Shown here one piece after another: positions 33,717 to 42,781 of a DNA stretch of 64,000 nucleotides. The notes beneath the pieces are model-generated. The model was not told the origin of the DNA. It saw only the letters and a list, made by a program, of their open reading frames with translations, and searched no databases. A program made the translations under genes and the position numbers. The stretch is from Roseivivax sediminis (GTDB lineage: Bacteria > Pseudomonadota > Alphaproteobacteria > Rhodobacterales > Rhodobacteraceae), in the NCBI RefSeq assembly GCF_900112685.1, contig NZ_FOMS01000012.1, forward strand, positions 62,001 through 126,000, read 5' to 3'. The number at the start of each line of letters is the position of its first letter. Position 1 is the first letter of the stretch.

Positions 33717-35056
33717 CCTTCCCCTTCACGATGCCCGCCGAGCCCGAACATGGCGGCGCGCTGCCCGAGGCCGCGGATGTCGTGGTCATCGGCGGCGGCG
33801 TGATCGGCGTGTCCGCCGCGCTCTGGCTGGCGCGCGCCGGGGTTTCCGTGGTGCTCCTCGAAAAGGGCCGCGTCGCCGCGGAGCAGAGCTCCCGCAACTG
33901 GGGCTGGATCCGCGTGCAGGGCCGGGACCCGGCCGAGATCCCCCTCGCGCTCGAGGCGCAGCGCCTCTGGCAGGACCTGGAGGCGGAGTGCCAGGGCCGG
34001 CTCGGCCTGCGCCGGATCGGGGTGAACTACCTCGCCAACAGCGAGGCCGAGGTCGCGAAGTACGAAGCCTGGCTCGACTCGGCGAAACCCCTCGGCGTTT
34101 CCAGCCACATCCTCGGCCGCGAGGCGCTGGCCGACCACATTCCCGGCGCGCAGGCGGGATGGGCCGGGGCGCTCTGCACGCCCACCGACATGAAGGCCGA
34201 GCCCTGGGTGGCGGTGCCCGAGCTGGCCCGCCTCGCCGCCGCCTCGGGCGCCACGATCCGCGAAGCCTGCGCGGTCCGCGCGCTCGACATCGAGGCCGGG
34301 CGCGTGGCCGGCGTGATCACCGAACGCGGCCGCATCCGCGCGGCAGAGGTGCTGGTCGCGGGCGGCGCCTGGTCCTCGCTGTTCCTGCGCCGGCAGGGCG
34401 TGTCGATCCCGCAGCTCTCGGTGCGCGCCACGGCGCTGGAGACAGGGCCGTTGCCGCAGGTCACCGGCACCGCCGGGGTCGACCGTCATCTCGCCTTCCG
34501 CCCACGTGCGGACGGCGGCTACACGCTCGCCCCCTCGACCGCGTCCGAGATCTATGTCGGCCCCGACGCGCTCCGCGCCGCGCGCAAGTACTGGACGGTG
34601 CTGCGCGAGATCGGCTTCGACATCCGCCTGCACCCGCGCGCCCCTTCCGGTTTTCCCGATGCCTGGGGCACCCCGCGACGATGGGCGGAGGACGAGGAGA
34701 CCCCGTTCGAGCGCAAGCGCATCCTCACGCCTCCGCCGAACATGACCAAGGCGGAGGCCGCCTGCGCCGCCTTCGCCCGGACCTTCCCCGAGGTCGGCAC
34801 GGTCCGGCCCCGCACCGCCTGGGCCGGCATGATCGACACCATGCCCGACGTCGTCCCGGTGGTCGACCGCACCGCCGCTCTGCCCGGCCTGACCATCGCC
34901 ACCGGCATGAGCGGCCATGGCTTCGGCATCGGCCCCGCCTTCGGCCGTGTCGCCGCCGACCTGATCCGCGGCGCGGCGCCGGGCCACGACCTCTCGCGCT
35001 TCCGCCTCACGCGCTTCACCGACGGCTCCCCCATGCGCCCCGGCCCCGGCTTCTGA
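33713..35056 (+). CDS. FAD-dependent amino-acid oxidoreductase (DAO family)
   Basis: A 447-residue flavoprotein of the D-amino-acid oxidase/GlpD-type DAO family. The FAD motif is VVVIGGGVIGVSAALWLARAG, followed by SSRNWGWIRVQGRDP; the C-terminal GLTIATGMSGHGFGIGPAFGR segment is the second flavin contact. The family oxidises amines, imino acids or D-amino acids in the cytoplasm. It is translationally coupled to argE, so an ornithine- or N-acyl-amino-acid-derived substrate is plausible. No signal peptide is visible. Confidence 0.85.
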   Translation: MTFPFTMPAEPEHGGALPEAADVVVIGGGVIGVSAALWLARAGVSVVLLEKGRVAAEQSSRNWGWIRVQGRDPAEIPLALEAQRLWQDLEAECQGRLGLRRIGVNYLANSEAEVAKYEAWLDSAKPLGVSSHILGREALADHIPGAQAGWAGALCTPTDMKAEPWVAVPELARLAAASGATIREACAVRALDIEAGRVAGVITERGRIRAAEVLVAGGAWSSLFLRRQGVSIPQLSVRATALETGPLPQVTGTAGVDRHLAFRPRADGGYTLAPSTASEIYVGPDALRAARKYWTVLREIGFDIRLHPRAPSGFPDAWGTPRRWAEDEETPFERKRILTPPPNMTKAEAACAAFARTFPEVGTVRPRTAWAGMIDTMPDVVPVVDRTAALPGLTIATGMSGHGFGIGPAFGRVAADLIRGAAPGHDLSRFRLTRFTDGSPMRPGPGF

Positions 35057-35108
35057 GGCCGCGCCGACGATAGGGTCACGCCGCCCCGGACAAGCCGGCG
35101 CCCCTGTC

Positions 35109-35157
35109 TTCATCTGCCCTCAAATACCCCGGGGAGCGCGAGGGGCTGGCCCCTCGC
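35109..35157 (+). repeat. Intergenic hairpin repeat, copy 1
   Basis: One of three copies of a repeat with a conserved head (TTCATCTGCCC, then AAATA and CCCGGGG) followed by a hairpin. Here the stem is GCGAGGGG (35138-35145) with CCCCTCGC (35150-35157) over CTGG. It starts 53 bases after the stop of the DAO oxidoreductase gene. Confidence 0.75.
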
Positions 35158-35240
35158 TCCGCCGGTTGCCGCTCGCGTTGGCCGACGGTCCGCACCGACC
35201 GCCCTTGCCGCGCCCCGGCCCGCCGGGTAATCGACGCGGC

Positions 35241-36038
35241 ATGGAGCGCGCGACGATCGTCTGCATCAAGTGGGGCACCCTGTTCGGGGCGGATTACGTG
35301 AACCGGCTCTATTCCGGCGTGCGCCGCAACCTCTCGCGCCCGGTGCGCTTCGTCTGCATGACCGAGCATCCCGAAGGCCTGCACCCGGACGTGGAGGTCC
35401 TCGACCTGCCGACCGAACCCTTCCGGGCCGAGATGGACGCCGCGCTGGCCGTCGCCAACCGGCAGGGGGCGATGCGCAAGGTGTCCCTGTTCCGTCCCGG
35501 CGCGATCCCGAACCTGACCGGTCCGGTGCTGGGCTTCGATCTCGACGTGGTGATCACCGGCGCGCTCGATCCGATCCTCGATCTGGCGCCGGGCCATGTC
35601 GCGATGCGTCACGACTGGACCGAGAAGCGCAAGGGGCGCCCGACCGGCCACGGGTCGGTCTTCCGCTTCGATCCTTCGGTGCACGGCTTTCTCTACGACG
35701 ACCTCGCCGCCGCCCCCTACGCCGAGACCGAGAAGGCCCGCGGCTCGGAGCAGCGCTACACCAGTCACAAGGCGATGGACCGGGGTCGTTTTTCCTATAT
35801 TCCAGAGCGTTGGGTCGTGTCCTTCAAGTATGACTGCAACCCGTTTCCGGGCAACTGGCTGCGTCCGCCGCATCTGCCGGAGGACGCCCGCGTCGTCTGC
35901 TTCCACGGCCGCCCGAAGATGCCGGAGGCGATCGAGGGCTATTCCGGCTCCCTCATCCGCCGCTCGCGGCCCTGCGGCTGGCTGCGCGAGCACTGGATCG
36001 ACCGGGCGCGCGCCGATCTCGGCCCCGACTGGGCCTAA
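35241..36038 (+). CDS. Glycosyltransferase-like protein
   Basis: A 265-residue soluble protein resembling small glycosyltransferases found in Rhodobacteraceae. It opens with a strand and loop (ERATIVCIKWGTLFGADYVNRLY) and has GFDLDVVITGALDPI near residue 95, where the D-x-D pair would bind the nucleotide-sugar metal. A late VCFHGRPKMPEAI segment is also typical. Donor and acceptor are unknown and no sugar-pathway gene is adjacent. The ATG at 35241 was chosen to match the start of the folded domain; an upstream in-frame start lies in repeat-rich spacer. Confidence 0.65.
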   Translation: MERATIVCIKWGTLFGADYVNRLYSGVRRNLSRPVRFVCMTEHPEGLHPDVEVLDLPTEPFRAEMDAALAVANRQGAMRKVSLFRPGAIPNLTGPVLGFDLDVVITGALDPILDLAPGHVAMRHDWTEKRKGRPTGHGSVFRFDPSVHGFLYDDLAAAPYAETEKARGSEQRYTSHKAMDRGRFSYIPERWVVSFKYDCNPFPGNWLRPPHLPEDARVVCFHGRPKMPEAIEGYSGSLIRRSRPCGWLREHWIDRARADLGPDWA

Positions 36039-36152
36039 AGACCCGCCCTCTCGGCGATAATCCGATCAGCTCGAGGCCCGGTCGCTCTTGCTCCTGTCCC
36101 CCGCCGCGGGATAAGACCGTCGCCGTCGATAACGCGAGGAAGGGCAGCCGAA

Positions 36153-37412
36153 ATGCGTCGAGTCGTGGTCACCGGAATGGGCCTTGTCACCCCGCTCGCC
36201 TGCGGGCTGGAGGAAAGCTGGACGCGGATCCTGGACGGCAAGTCCGGCGCCGGGACCATCACGCGGTTCGACGCCAGCCATCTGGCCACCACCTATGCGT
36301 GCGAAGTGCCCTATGGCGACGGTTCGGACGGCAGCTTCAATCCCGACGACTGGCTCTCCGCGAAAGAGCGGCGCAAGGTCGACGATTTCATCCTTTACGG
36401 CATCGCCGCCGCCGAACAGGCGGTGGCGCAGGCCGGCTACAAGGATGTGTCCGAAGAGGCCAGGCTGCGCACCGGCGTGATGATCGGCTCGGGGATCGGC
36501 GGGCTCAATTCCATCGCCGAGACCGCCTACCTCATCCGCGACAAGGGCGCGCGGCGCGTGTCGCCGTTCTTCATCCCCGGCGCGCTGATCAACCTGATCT
36601 CCGGTCAGGTGTCGATCCGCTACGGCTTCAAGGGGCCGAACCATTCGGTGGTGACGGCCTGCTCTACGGGTGCGCACGCCATCGGCGATGCGGCGCGGCT
36701 CATCCGCGACGACGATGCCGACGTGATGATCGCCGGCGGCGCCGAAAGCGCCATCTCGGAGATCGGCATCGCCGGCTTCAACGCCTGCAAGGCGCTCTCC
36801 ACCAAGCGCGGGAACGCGCCCGAGACCGCCTCGCGCCCCTATGACAGCGACCGCGACGGCTTCGTGATGGGCGAGGGCGCGGGCGTCGTCGTTCTGGAAG
36901 AATACGAACACGCCAAGGCCCGCGGCGCGACCATCTTCGCCGAAGTGATCGGTTACGGTCTGTCGGGCGACGCCTACCACATCACCGCCCCGTCCGAGGA
37001 CGGCGACGGCGCCGAACGCTCCATGCGCGCGGCGCTCAAGCGCGCGGGCCTGGAGCCGGGCGATCTCGACTACATCAACGCGCACGGCACCTCGACCATG
37101 GCCGACGTGATCGAGCTCGGCGCGGTGGAGAGGATGCTCGGCGACGCCGCCGGCAAGGTCACGATGTCGTCGACGAAATCCGCGACCGGGCACCTTCTGG
37201 GCGCCGCCGGCGCGATCGAGGCGATCTTCTCCATCCTCGCGATCCGCGACCAGGTGGCGCCGCCGACCATCAACCTCGACGATCCGGCGGTGGAGACCGC
37301 CATCGACCTCGCTCCCAACGCAAAGCGCGAGCGCGAGATCACCTACGCGCTGTCGAACTCCTTCGGGTTCGGCGGCACCAATGCCAGCGTCCTCTTCGGA
37401 AAGGTGGCCTGA
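36153..37412 (+). CDS. fabF: 3-oxoacyl-ACP synthase II
   Basis: A 419-residue beta-ketoacyl-ACP synthase II, extending acyl-ACP by condensation with malonyl-ACP in fatty-acid synthesis. The catalytic cysteine is in VTACSTGAHAIG, and the two histidines are in NAHGTSTMAD and SATGHLLGAAGA. It starts RRVVVTGMGLVTPL and ends FGFGGTNASVLF, full length. mltG begins four bases after its stop, a common alphaproteobacterial arrangement. acpP, often just upstream, is not here. Confidence 0.97.
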   Translation: MRRVVVTGMGLVTPLACGLEESWTRILDGKSGAGTITRFDASHLATTYACEVPYGDGSDGSFNPDDWLSAKERRKVDDFILYGIAAAEQAVAQAGYKDVSEEARLRTGVMIGSGIGGLNSIAETAYLIRDKGARRVSPFFIPGALINLISGQVSIRYGFKGPNHSVVTACSTGAHAIGDAARLIRDDDADVMIAGGAESAISEIGIAGFNACKALSTKRGNAPETASRPYDSDRDGFVMGEGAGVVVLEEYEHAKARGATIFAEVIGYGLSGDAYHITAPSEDGDGAERSMRAALKRAGLEPGDLDYINAHGTSTMADVIELGAVERMLGDAAGKVTMSSTKSATGHLLGAAGAIEAIFSILAIRDQVAPPTINLDDPAVETAIDLAPNAKREREITYALSNSFGFGGTNASVLFGKVA

Positions 37413-37416
37413 CCTC

Positions 37417-38580
37417 ATGTGGCGACACATCGCCTCCAACGCCCTGACCTTTCTGGTCGTCGCCGTCTTCCTCGTCGGGGGTGTGCTGATCTGGGCGAAG
37501 TCCGAATACGACAATCCGGGCCCGCTGGCCCAGGCGATCTGTCTCGATGTGCCGCGCGGCACGAACATGGGCGCGGTATCCGAGAACCTTGCCGGCGAAG
37601 GCGCGGTCAGCTCGGCCATGCTGTTCCGCCTGGGCGCCGACTACAACGACAAGGCGGGATCGCTGAAGGCCGGCTCCTACCTCGTGCCCGAAGGCGCCTC
37701 GATGGCCGAGATCGTCGACATCGTCACCCGCGGCGGCGCGTCGACCTGCGGCACCGAAGTGATCTACCGCATCGGCATCAACGCCGCCGAGGTGGAGGTG
37801 CGAGAGCTCGACCCGGCCACCGGTCGCTTCGCCGAGGTGGTGGAGTTCGATCCGGCCGCCGACGAGACGCCCGAGGAATATGCCCGCGTGCGCGACGCCG
37901 CCGATACCCGGTTTCGTGTCGCTCTCGCCGAGGGTGTGACCTCCTGGCAGGTGGTCGAGGAACTGAAGTCGGTCGACGTTCTCGACGGCGAGGTGGAGGT
38001 GCCCGAGGAAGGCTCGCTCGCGCCCGACGCCTACGAGATCGCGCCGGGCGACGACCGCGCGGACCTGATCGACCGGATGCAGCGCGCGCAGGAGGCGATC
38101 CTGGCCGAGGCCTGGGCGAACCGCGCCGAGGATCTGCCACTGGAGTCGCCGGCCGACGCGCTCATCCTCGCCTCCATCGTCGAGAAGGAAACCGGTGTCG
38201 CCGAGGAACGCCCGCAGGTGGCAAGCGTCTTCGTCAACCGCCTGCGCCGCGGCATGCGCCTGCAGACCGACCCGACGGTGATCTACGGCATCACCGAGGG
38301 GGAGGGTGTGCTCGGACGCGGCATCCGCCAATCGGAGCTGCGCGCGGCGACGCCCTACAACACCTACGTGATCGAGGGCCTGCCGCCGACGCCCATTGCC
38401 AATCCGGGCCGCGCGGCGATCGAGGCCGCGCTCAATCCGGCCGAGACGCGCTACGTCTTCTTCGTCGCCGATGGCACCGGGGGGCACGCCTTCGCCGAAA
38501 CCCTCGACGAGCACAACGAGAACGTCGCCCGCTGGCGCCAGATCGAGGCGGAGCGCGGCGAGGAGACGCAGGCCAACTGA
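37417..38580 (+). CDS. mltG: Endolytic murein transglycosylase
   Basis: A 387-residue MltG (YceG-family) enzyme that cleaves nascent peptidoglycan strands at the inner membrane and sets glycan chain length. Residues about 9-27 are a single membrane anchor, a LysM-like region follows, and the catalytic glutamate lies in LASIVEKETG (E256). RLQTDPTVIYG and LPPTPIANPG are further family segments. The ATG at 37417 fits the anchor; it is coupled to fabF. Confidence 0.95.
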   Translation: MWRHIASNALTFLVVAVFLVGGVLIWAKSEYDNPGPLAQAICLDVPRGTNMGAVSENLAGEGAVSSAMLFRLGADYNDKAGSLKAGSYLVPEGASMAEIVDIVTRGGASTCGTEVIYRIGINAAEVEVRELDPATGRFAEVVEFDPAADETPEEYARVRDAADTRFRVALAEGVTSWQVVEELKSVDVLDGEVEVPEEGSLAPDAYEIAPGDDRADLIDRMQRAQEAILAEAWANRAEDLPLESPADALILASIVEKETGVAEERPQVASVFVNRLRRGMRLQTDPTVIYGITEGEGVLGRGIRQSELRAATPYNTYVIEGLPPTPIANPGRAAIEAALNPAETRYVFFVADGTGGHAFAETLDEHNENVARWRQIEAERGEETQAN

Positions 38581-38670
38581 GCGCGACGCCGGGCGCGGGC
38601 GCGCTCGGTCCCTCCCAAACGAGATCGGCCCCGGCACGGCGCCCTGCGCCGGCTGGGCGTCGCCCCTGTT

Positions 38671-38716
38671 TTCATCTGCCCGGAAATATCCCGGGGGTGT
38701 GGGGGCTGGCCCCCAC
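38671..38716 (+). repeat. Intergenic hairpin repeat, copy 2
   Basis: Second copy of the repeat: head TTCATCTGCCC at 38671-38681, then AAATAT and CCCGGGGG, then a stem of GTGGGGG (38699-38705) with CCCCCAC (38710-38716) over CTGG. It lies between the convergent mltG and yebC genes, in the same orientation as copy 1. Confidence 0.75.
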
Positions 38717-38763
38717 TGCGCCCCGGGCCGCCCCGCGCACGGGGCGCGGTCGGCGCCCTGCGC

Positions 38764-39504
38764 TCAGAGCTGCTCCATCACCTCGTCGGAGGCCTCGAAA
38801 TTGGTCGTCACGCGCTGCACGTCGTCGTCGTCCTCCAGCGCGTCGATCAGCTTCATCAGAGACTGCATGCCCTCGAGGTCAAGCTCGGTCGTGTTCTGCG
38901 GCTTCCAGACCAGTTTTGTCGACTGGCTCTCGCCGAGCTGCTCTTCCAGCATTGTCGAGACATCGTTGAGATCGGTGTCCGCGCACCAGATCACGTGCCC
39001 GTCCTCGGAGCTCTCGACGTCCTCCGCCCCGGCCTCGATGGCTGCCTCGAGCACGTCCTCGGCGCCACCGACCTCGGCCGGGTAGACGATCTCGCCCTTG
39101 CGGTCGAACATGAAGCCGACGGAGCCCGTCTCGCCCATGTTGCCGCCGTTCTTGGAGAAGGTGGATCGGACGTTGGACGCGGTGCGGTTGCGGTTGTCGG
39201 TCATCGCCTCGACGATCACCGCAACACCGTTCGGCCCGTAGCCTTCGTAGCGGATCTCCTCGTAGGCGTCGCCGTCACCGCCGGTCGCCTTCTTGATGGC
39301 GCGGTCGATGTTGTCCTTGGGCATGGACTGCCCCTTGGCTTCCTTGACCGCCATCCGCAGGCGCGGATTCTTCTCGGGGTCGGGATCGCCCATCTTCGCG
39401 GCGACGGTGATCTCTTTCGAGAGTTTCGAGAAGAGCTTGGAGCGCGCCGCATCCTGCCGCCCCTTGCGGTGCTGGATGTTCGCCCATTTGGAATGGCCGG
39501 CCAT
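38764..39504 (-). CDS. yebC: YebC/PmpR-family transcriptional regulator
   Basis: A 246-residue YebC-family protein. The start [19 protein letters not shown] and the later [21 protein letters not shown] and GSVGFMF segments are diagnostic. Members have been described as DNA-binding regulators and, more recently, as factors easing translation of proline-rich stretches. It is transcribed alone and convergent with mltG. Confidence 0.96.
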   Translation of the reverse strand: MAGHSKWANIQHRKGRQDAARSKLFSKLSKEITVAAKMGDPDPEKNPRLRMAVKEAKGQSMPKDNIDRAIKKATGGDGDAYEEIRYEGYGPNGVAVIVEAMTDNRNRTASNVRSTFSKNGGNMGETGSVGFMFDRKGEIVYPAEVGGAEDVLEAAIEAGAEDVESSEDGHVIWCADTDLNDVSTMLEEQLGESQSTKLVWKPQNTTELDLEGMQSLMKLIDALEDDDDVQRVTTNFEASDEVMEQL

Positions 39505-39610
39505 GATCGTGCCTCGTCAGATCGGATGTCCTGAAATCGCCCGTCTCTATAGGGCAGGGCGGCGGGGCGGAGCAAGCCTACGCTACGATGCCTCCTGGCG
39601 CGGCCGCGGA

Positions 39611-40360
39611 TCAGCCCGGAAGCGTCAGGACGATGGCGCGGCCCGCGGTCGCGACAACGGTGTGTTCGTATTGCACGACCGGGGCGACGGGCTCGGCCGT
39701 CAGGGTCCAGCCGTCCGTCTCCTGCGCGGCCCAGAGCGCGCCGGTGGACAGGAACGGCTCCACCGTCAGCACGAGGCCGTCGGTGATGCGCCGCCGGTCG
39801 CCGCGTGTCGGCCAGGTGGCGATTTCCTCGGGATATTCGTGCAGCGCTCGGCCGACGCCGTGGCTGGCGAGGTTGCGCACCAGCGTGTAGCCCCGATCCG
39901 AGGCGAAGCGCCCGATTGCGTGGCCGATAGTGGCCACCGGCCGTCCCTCGCGGACCTGAGCGATGCCGATCTGCATCGCGCGCCGCCCGTCGCGGCAAAG
40001 CCGGTCGATGGAGGGGCGCACCGGCGGCACGCGGACGCTGGCGCCGGTATCGGCGAAATAGCCGTCCTTCGACGCGGAGACGTCGATGTTCACGAGGTCC
40101 CCAGCAGCGATCGTCCGGTCGCCCGGGATGCCGTGGGCAATCTCTTCGTTCACGCTGATGCAGGTTGCGCCGGGAAAGCCGTAGGTGGACTCGGGCGCAG
40201 GTTCCGCGCCCGAGCGGTCAAGCAGGGCACGCCCGATGTCGTCCAGTTCCGCGGTGGTCATGCCCGGCTCGAGCGCATGGGCCATCGCCTGCAGGGTGTT
40301 GGCGACGATGCGGCCGATCTCCCGCATGCCGCGCAGCTCGTCTTCGTTGCCGATGGTCAT
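39611..40360 (-). CDS. map: Type I methionine aminopeptidase
   Basis: A 249-residue M24 peptidase that removes N-terminal methionine from new proteins. The five metal ligands are seen in NIDVSASKDGYFADTG (two Asp), SHGVGRALHEYP (His), LTVEPF (Glu) and YEHTVV (Glu), and the substrate histidine is in IAHGIPGD. There is no N-terminal zinc-finger extension. It is divergent from the LysE-family exporter gene. Its wording differs somewhat from housekeeping Map, so it may be a second paralogue. Confidence 0.93.
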   Translation of the reverse strand: MTIGNEDELRGMREIGRIVANTLQAMAHALEPGMTTAELDDIGRALLDRSGAEPAPESTYGFPGATCISVNEEIAHGIPGDRTIAAGDLVNIDVSASKDGYFADTGASVRVPPVRPSIDRLCRDGRRAMQIGIAQVREGRPVATIGHAIGRFASDRGYTLVRNLASHGVGRALHEYPEEIATWPTRGDRRRITDGLVLTVEPFLSTGALWAAQETDGWTLTAEPVAPVVQYEHTVVATAGRAIVLTLPG

Positions 40361-40478
40361 CTCTTGCCCTTTCCCGAACGTCCCCCGTCGGCACGCTAGA
40401 CCGGTTGTCCGGGGATGTCTGCCACCGATCGCACCGATGGTGCTGGCCTGCGCCGCGGCGGCGGGATAGGTCGCGCCC

Positions 40479-41087
40479 ATGCCAGGACCGGACCTCACCG
40501 CTGCGCTGGCCGGCTTCACGCTCGGGCTGTCGCTGATCCTCGCCATCGGGGCGCAGAACGCCTTCGTGCTGCGGCAGGGGCTGGTGCGGCGCCACGTTCT
40601 GGCGGTGGTGCTGACCTGTGCGGCCTCGGACGCGGCACTGATCGCCGCGGGGGTGTCCGGGATGGGCGCGCTCGGCGCGCGCCTGCCGTGGTTCGCGCCG
40701 GCGATGCGCCTCGGCGGGGCGGCGTTCCTGCTCTGGTACGGCGCGCGCGCCCTGCACACGGCCTGGCGCGGCGGCATGACGATGGAGGCAGGGGGCGCGG
40801 CGCAGTCGCTGCGCGCGGCGCTTCTGACCTGCCTCGCGCTCACCTGGCTGAACCCGCATGTCTACCTCGATACCGTGGTTCTGCTGGGGGCGGTGGCGGC
40901 GGGCTACGACAACCGTCTCGCCTTCGGGATCGGGGCCGTCACGGCGTCCTTCGTGTTCTTCTTCGCGCTTGGCTACGGGGCACGGGCACTGGCGCCGCTC
41001 TTTGCCGCACCGGCCGCGTGGCGGGCGCTCGACGCCGTCGTCGGGGTGACCATGTGGGCGATCGCGGCGTCCCTGCTGCTTCACTGA
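40479..41087 (+). CDS. LysE/ArgO-family amino acid exporter
   Basis: A 202-residue membrane protein with about six membrane segments. The family signature near the N-terminus, GLSLILAIGAQNAFVLRQGL, and TWLNPHVYLDTVVLLG in the middle are characteristic of LysE/ArgO exporters of basic amino acids. The ATG at 40479 is the first in frame. It stands alone, followed by an intergenic repeat. Confidence 0.93.
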   Translation: MPGPDLTAALAGFTLGLSLILAIGAQNAFVLRQGLVRRHVLAVVLTCAASDAALIAAGVSGMGALGARLPWFAPAMRLGGAAFLLWYGARALHTAWRGGMTMEAGGAAQSLRAALLTCLALTWLNPHVYLDTVVLLGAVAAGYDNRLAFGIGAVTASFVFFFALGYGARALAPLFAAPAAWRALDAVVGVTMWAIAASLLLH

Positions 41088-41118
41088 GCCGTCCCGGGTG
41101 CGGGCGTCGCGGGACGGA

Positions 41119-41162
41119 CCGGGGCGCTGCCCCGGACCCCGGGATATTTCGGGGCAGATGAA
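41119..41162 (-). repeat. Intergenic hairpin repeat, copy 3
   Basis: Third copy, inverted relative to the other two. On the minus strand it reads TTCATCTGCCC (41162-41152), then GAAATATCCCGGGG, then a stem CCGGGG with CCCCGG (41119-41124 and 41130-41135) over a five-base loop. It lies between the LysE-family and EamA-family genes. Confidence 0.75.
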
Positions 41163-41287
41163 ATCCGGGGGCGGGCGCACACGCGCCGGCGGGGCAGCGG
41201 GGGACATCGGGAAGGGGTGAGCGTGCGCCGCGTGCTTCCGGGGCAATCGACTTGCATGTCGGGCCGGGCGCGCGCTTGATGCGCGGC

Positions 41288-42256
41288 ATGACACAGGCGG
41301 GACAGACAGGGATGACGCAAGCTGCGGGGCCGGCTGCCACGGCGGAGGAGGCGGCGGCGACCCCGGCGGGCCGGCCGCTCGAGGGTATCTTGTGGATGGC
41401 CGTCACGGGCATGTGCTTCGTGATGGTCACGGCGCTGGTCAAGACGCTGGGCGGGCGCATCCCCGCCGCCGAAAGCGCTTTCCTGCGCTACCTCCTCGGG
41501 CTGGTGTTTCTCGTGCCGGCCTGGCGCCAGCTGGCCGCGCTGCGCCTGACGCGGCGGGAGGGCGGTCTTTTCGCGCTGCGCGGGGTATTCCACACCGCGG
41601 CGGTCATCTGCTGGTTCTATGCGATGACGCGCATCCCGCTCGCCGAGGTCACGGCGATGAACTATCTCAACCCGGTCTATGTCTCGATCCTCGCGGTGGT
41701 CTTTCTGGGCGAACGCATGGCGGCGCGGCGCATTCTGGCGGTCTGCGCGGCGCTGGCCGGTGCGCTGCTGATCCTGCGGCCGGGGGTGCGGACGCTCGAT
41801 CCCGGGCACATCGCGATGCTGTTCACCGCGCTTTTCTTCGCGGGATCGTATCTCGTGATGAAGATCCTGTCGGGGCGGCATTCGGCGGCCGTGGTGGTGG
41901 CGATGATGTCGATCACGGTGACCGTCGGCCTTGCCCCTTTCGCGATTGCCGACTGGGTCACGCCGGGTTGGGGCGAGCTCGCGCTTCTCTTCGGGGTCGC
42001 CTGTTTCGCCACCGCCGGGCATTACACGATGACGCGCGCCTTCGCCGCCGCGCCGGTCACGGTGACGCAGCCGGTGACCTTCCTGCAGCTCGTCTGGTCG
42101 GTGGCGATCGGCGCGCTGTTCTTCGCCGAGCCGCCCGACCCCTTCGTGATCGCCGGCGGCGGCCTCATCATCGCCGCGGTGACCTTCATCACCTGGCGCG
42201 AGGCGCGGGCGCGCCGGCGGCAGGTCATGCCGCCGATCCACGCAACAAAGTACTGA
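41288..42256 (+). CDS. EamA/DMT-family transporter
   Basis: A protein of about 322 residues with ten predicted membrane segments arranged as two EamA repeats (the first ending in LGERMAARRILAVCAALAGALLI, the second in FFAEPPDPFVIAGGGLIIAA). The family exports metabolites or imports nucleotide precursors and related solutes; the substrate cannot be told. Four in-frame starts lie within 60 bases (41252, 41279, 41288, 41312); 41288 is a compromise, with no strong ribosome site for any. Confidence 0.88.
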   Translation: MTQAGQTGMTQAAGPAATAEEAAATPAGRPLEGILWMAVTGMCFVMVTALVKTLGGRIPAAESAFLRYLLGLVFLVPAWRQLAALRLTRREGGLFALRGVFHTAAVICWFYAMTRIPLAEVTAMNYLNPVYVSILAVVFLGERMAARRILAVCAALAGALLILRPGVRTLDPGHIAMLFTALFFAGSYLVMKILSGRHSAAVVVAMMSITVTVGLAPFAIADWVTPGWGELALLFGVACFATAGHYTMTRAFAAAPVTVTQPVTFLQLVWSVAIGALFFAEPPDPFVIAGGGLIIAAVTFITWREARARRRQVMPPIHATKY

Positions 42257-42367
42257 TCGACACAATTGTTGTTTCCGATCCGGAAAATCGCCGCGTGGAG
42301 CGCAAGGTGCTGCCGCATTTCCGGTGGATTGTCTCAGTTACACCAACTTGCGGAGGAGTGGACCGAG

Positions 42368-42565
42368 ATGTTTGCCGACAATACCCTGACCGACAATTTT
42401 CGCGACGTGCGTGCCTTCATCCTCGCCGAGCGCGAGAAGACCGTGTCGGATCGCGAATGGAGTTTCCGCTTGCGCGGCTACGGCTACCGCCTGAACAAGA
42501 CCGAGCGCGGCTACGAAGTGGCGCGGCTGTCGCGGGGCGAGGTGCTTGGCGTGATCGACGCCTGA
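42368..42565 (+). CDS. Small conserved-looking soluble protein
   Basis: A 65-residue protein without a recognised domain. It is charged and probably folded: a helix (TDNFRDVRAFILAEREKT) then WSFRLRGYGYRLNKTERGYEVARL, reading like a small winged or beta-hairpin unit. GGAGGAG lies ten bases upstream of the ATG at 42368, and a probable intrinsic terminator follows, supporting a real, separately transcribed gene. Function unknown. Confidence 0.6.
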   Translation: MFADNTLTDNFRDVRAFILAEREKTVSDREWSFRLRGYGYRLNKTERGYEVARLSRGEVLGVIDA

Positions 42566-42610
42566 CCGCCACATGACAGTCCGGACCTGACAGCCCGGCC
42601 GGTCCCGCGC

Positions 42611-42662
42611 GGATCGCGCCGGGTTTGCTGTTTCCACAACCGGCGATCCGGGCGCCTTTTTT
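42611..42662 (+). terminator. Probable terminator of the 65-residue protein gene
   Basis: GGATC...GCCGG (from 42611) pairs with CCGGC...GATCC (ending 42649) with small bulges, and six T residues follow at 42657-42662 after seven bases. The gap before the T-run makes it less than ideal. Confidence 0.5.
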
Positions 42663-42675
42663 CTCCGATAGGTTG

Positions 42676-42725
42676 CGTCAAGTCAGGAATGCACGCTTGA
42701 CGTGTTTTCCTTCGCACTGGATACT
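42676..42725 (+). promoter_or_regulatory. Promoter and operator of the haloperoxidase gene
   Basis: TTGACG (42697-42702) and GATACT (42720-42725) are 17 bases apart, a good sigma-70 pair, about 57 bases upstream of the ATG. An inverted repeat CGTCAAG (42676-42682) / CTTGACG (42696-42702), with arms 20 bases apart start to start, overlaps the -35, as a repressor or activator site would. Confidence 0.55.
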
Positions 42726-42781
42726 CACGGCACTTTACGCGACGTCACTTTATTTGAAATCCAGATTTCGGAGAAGTCATC

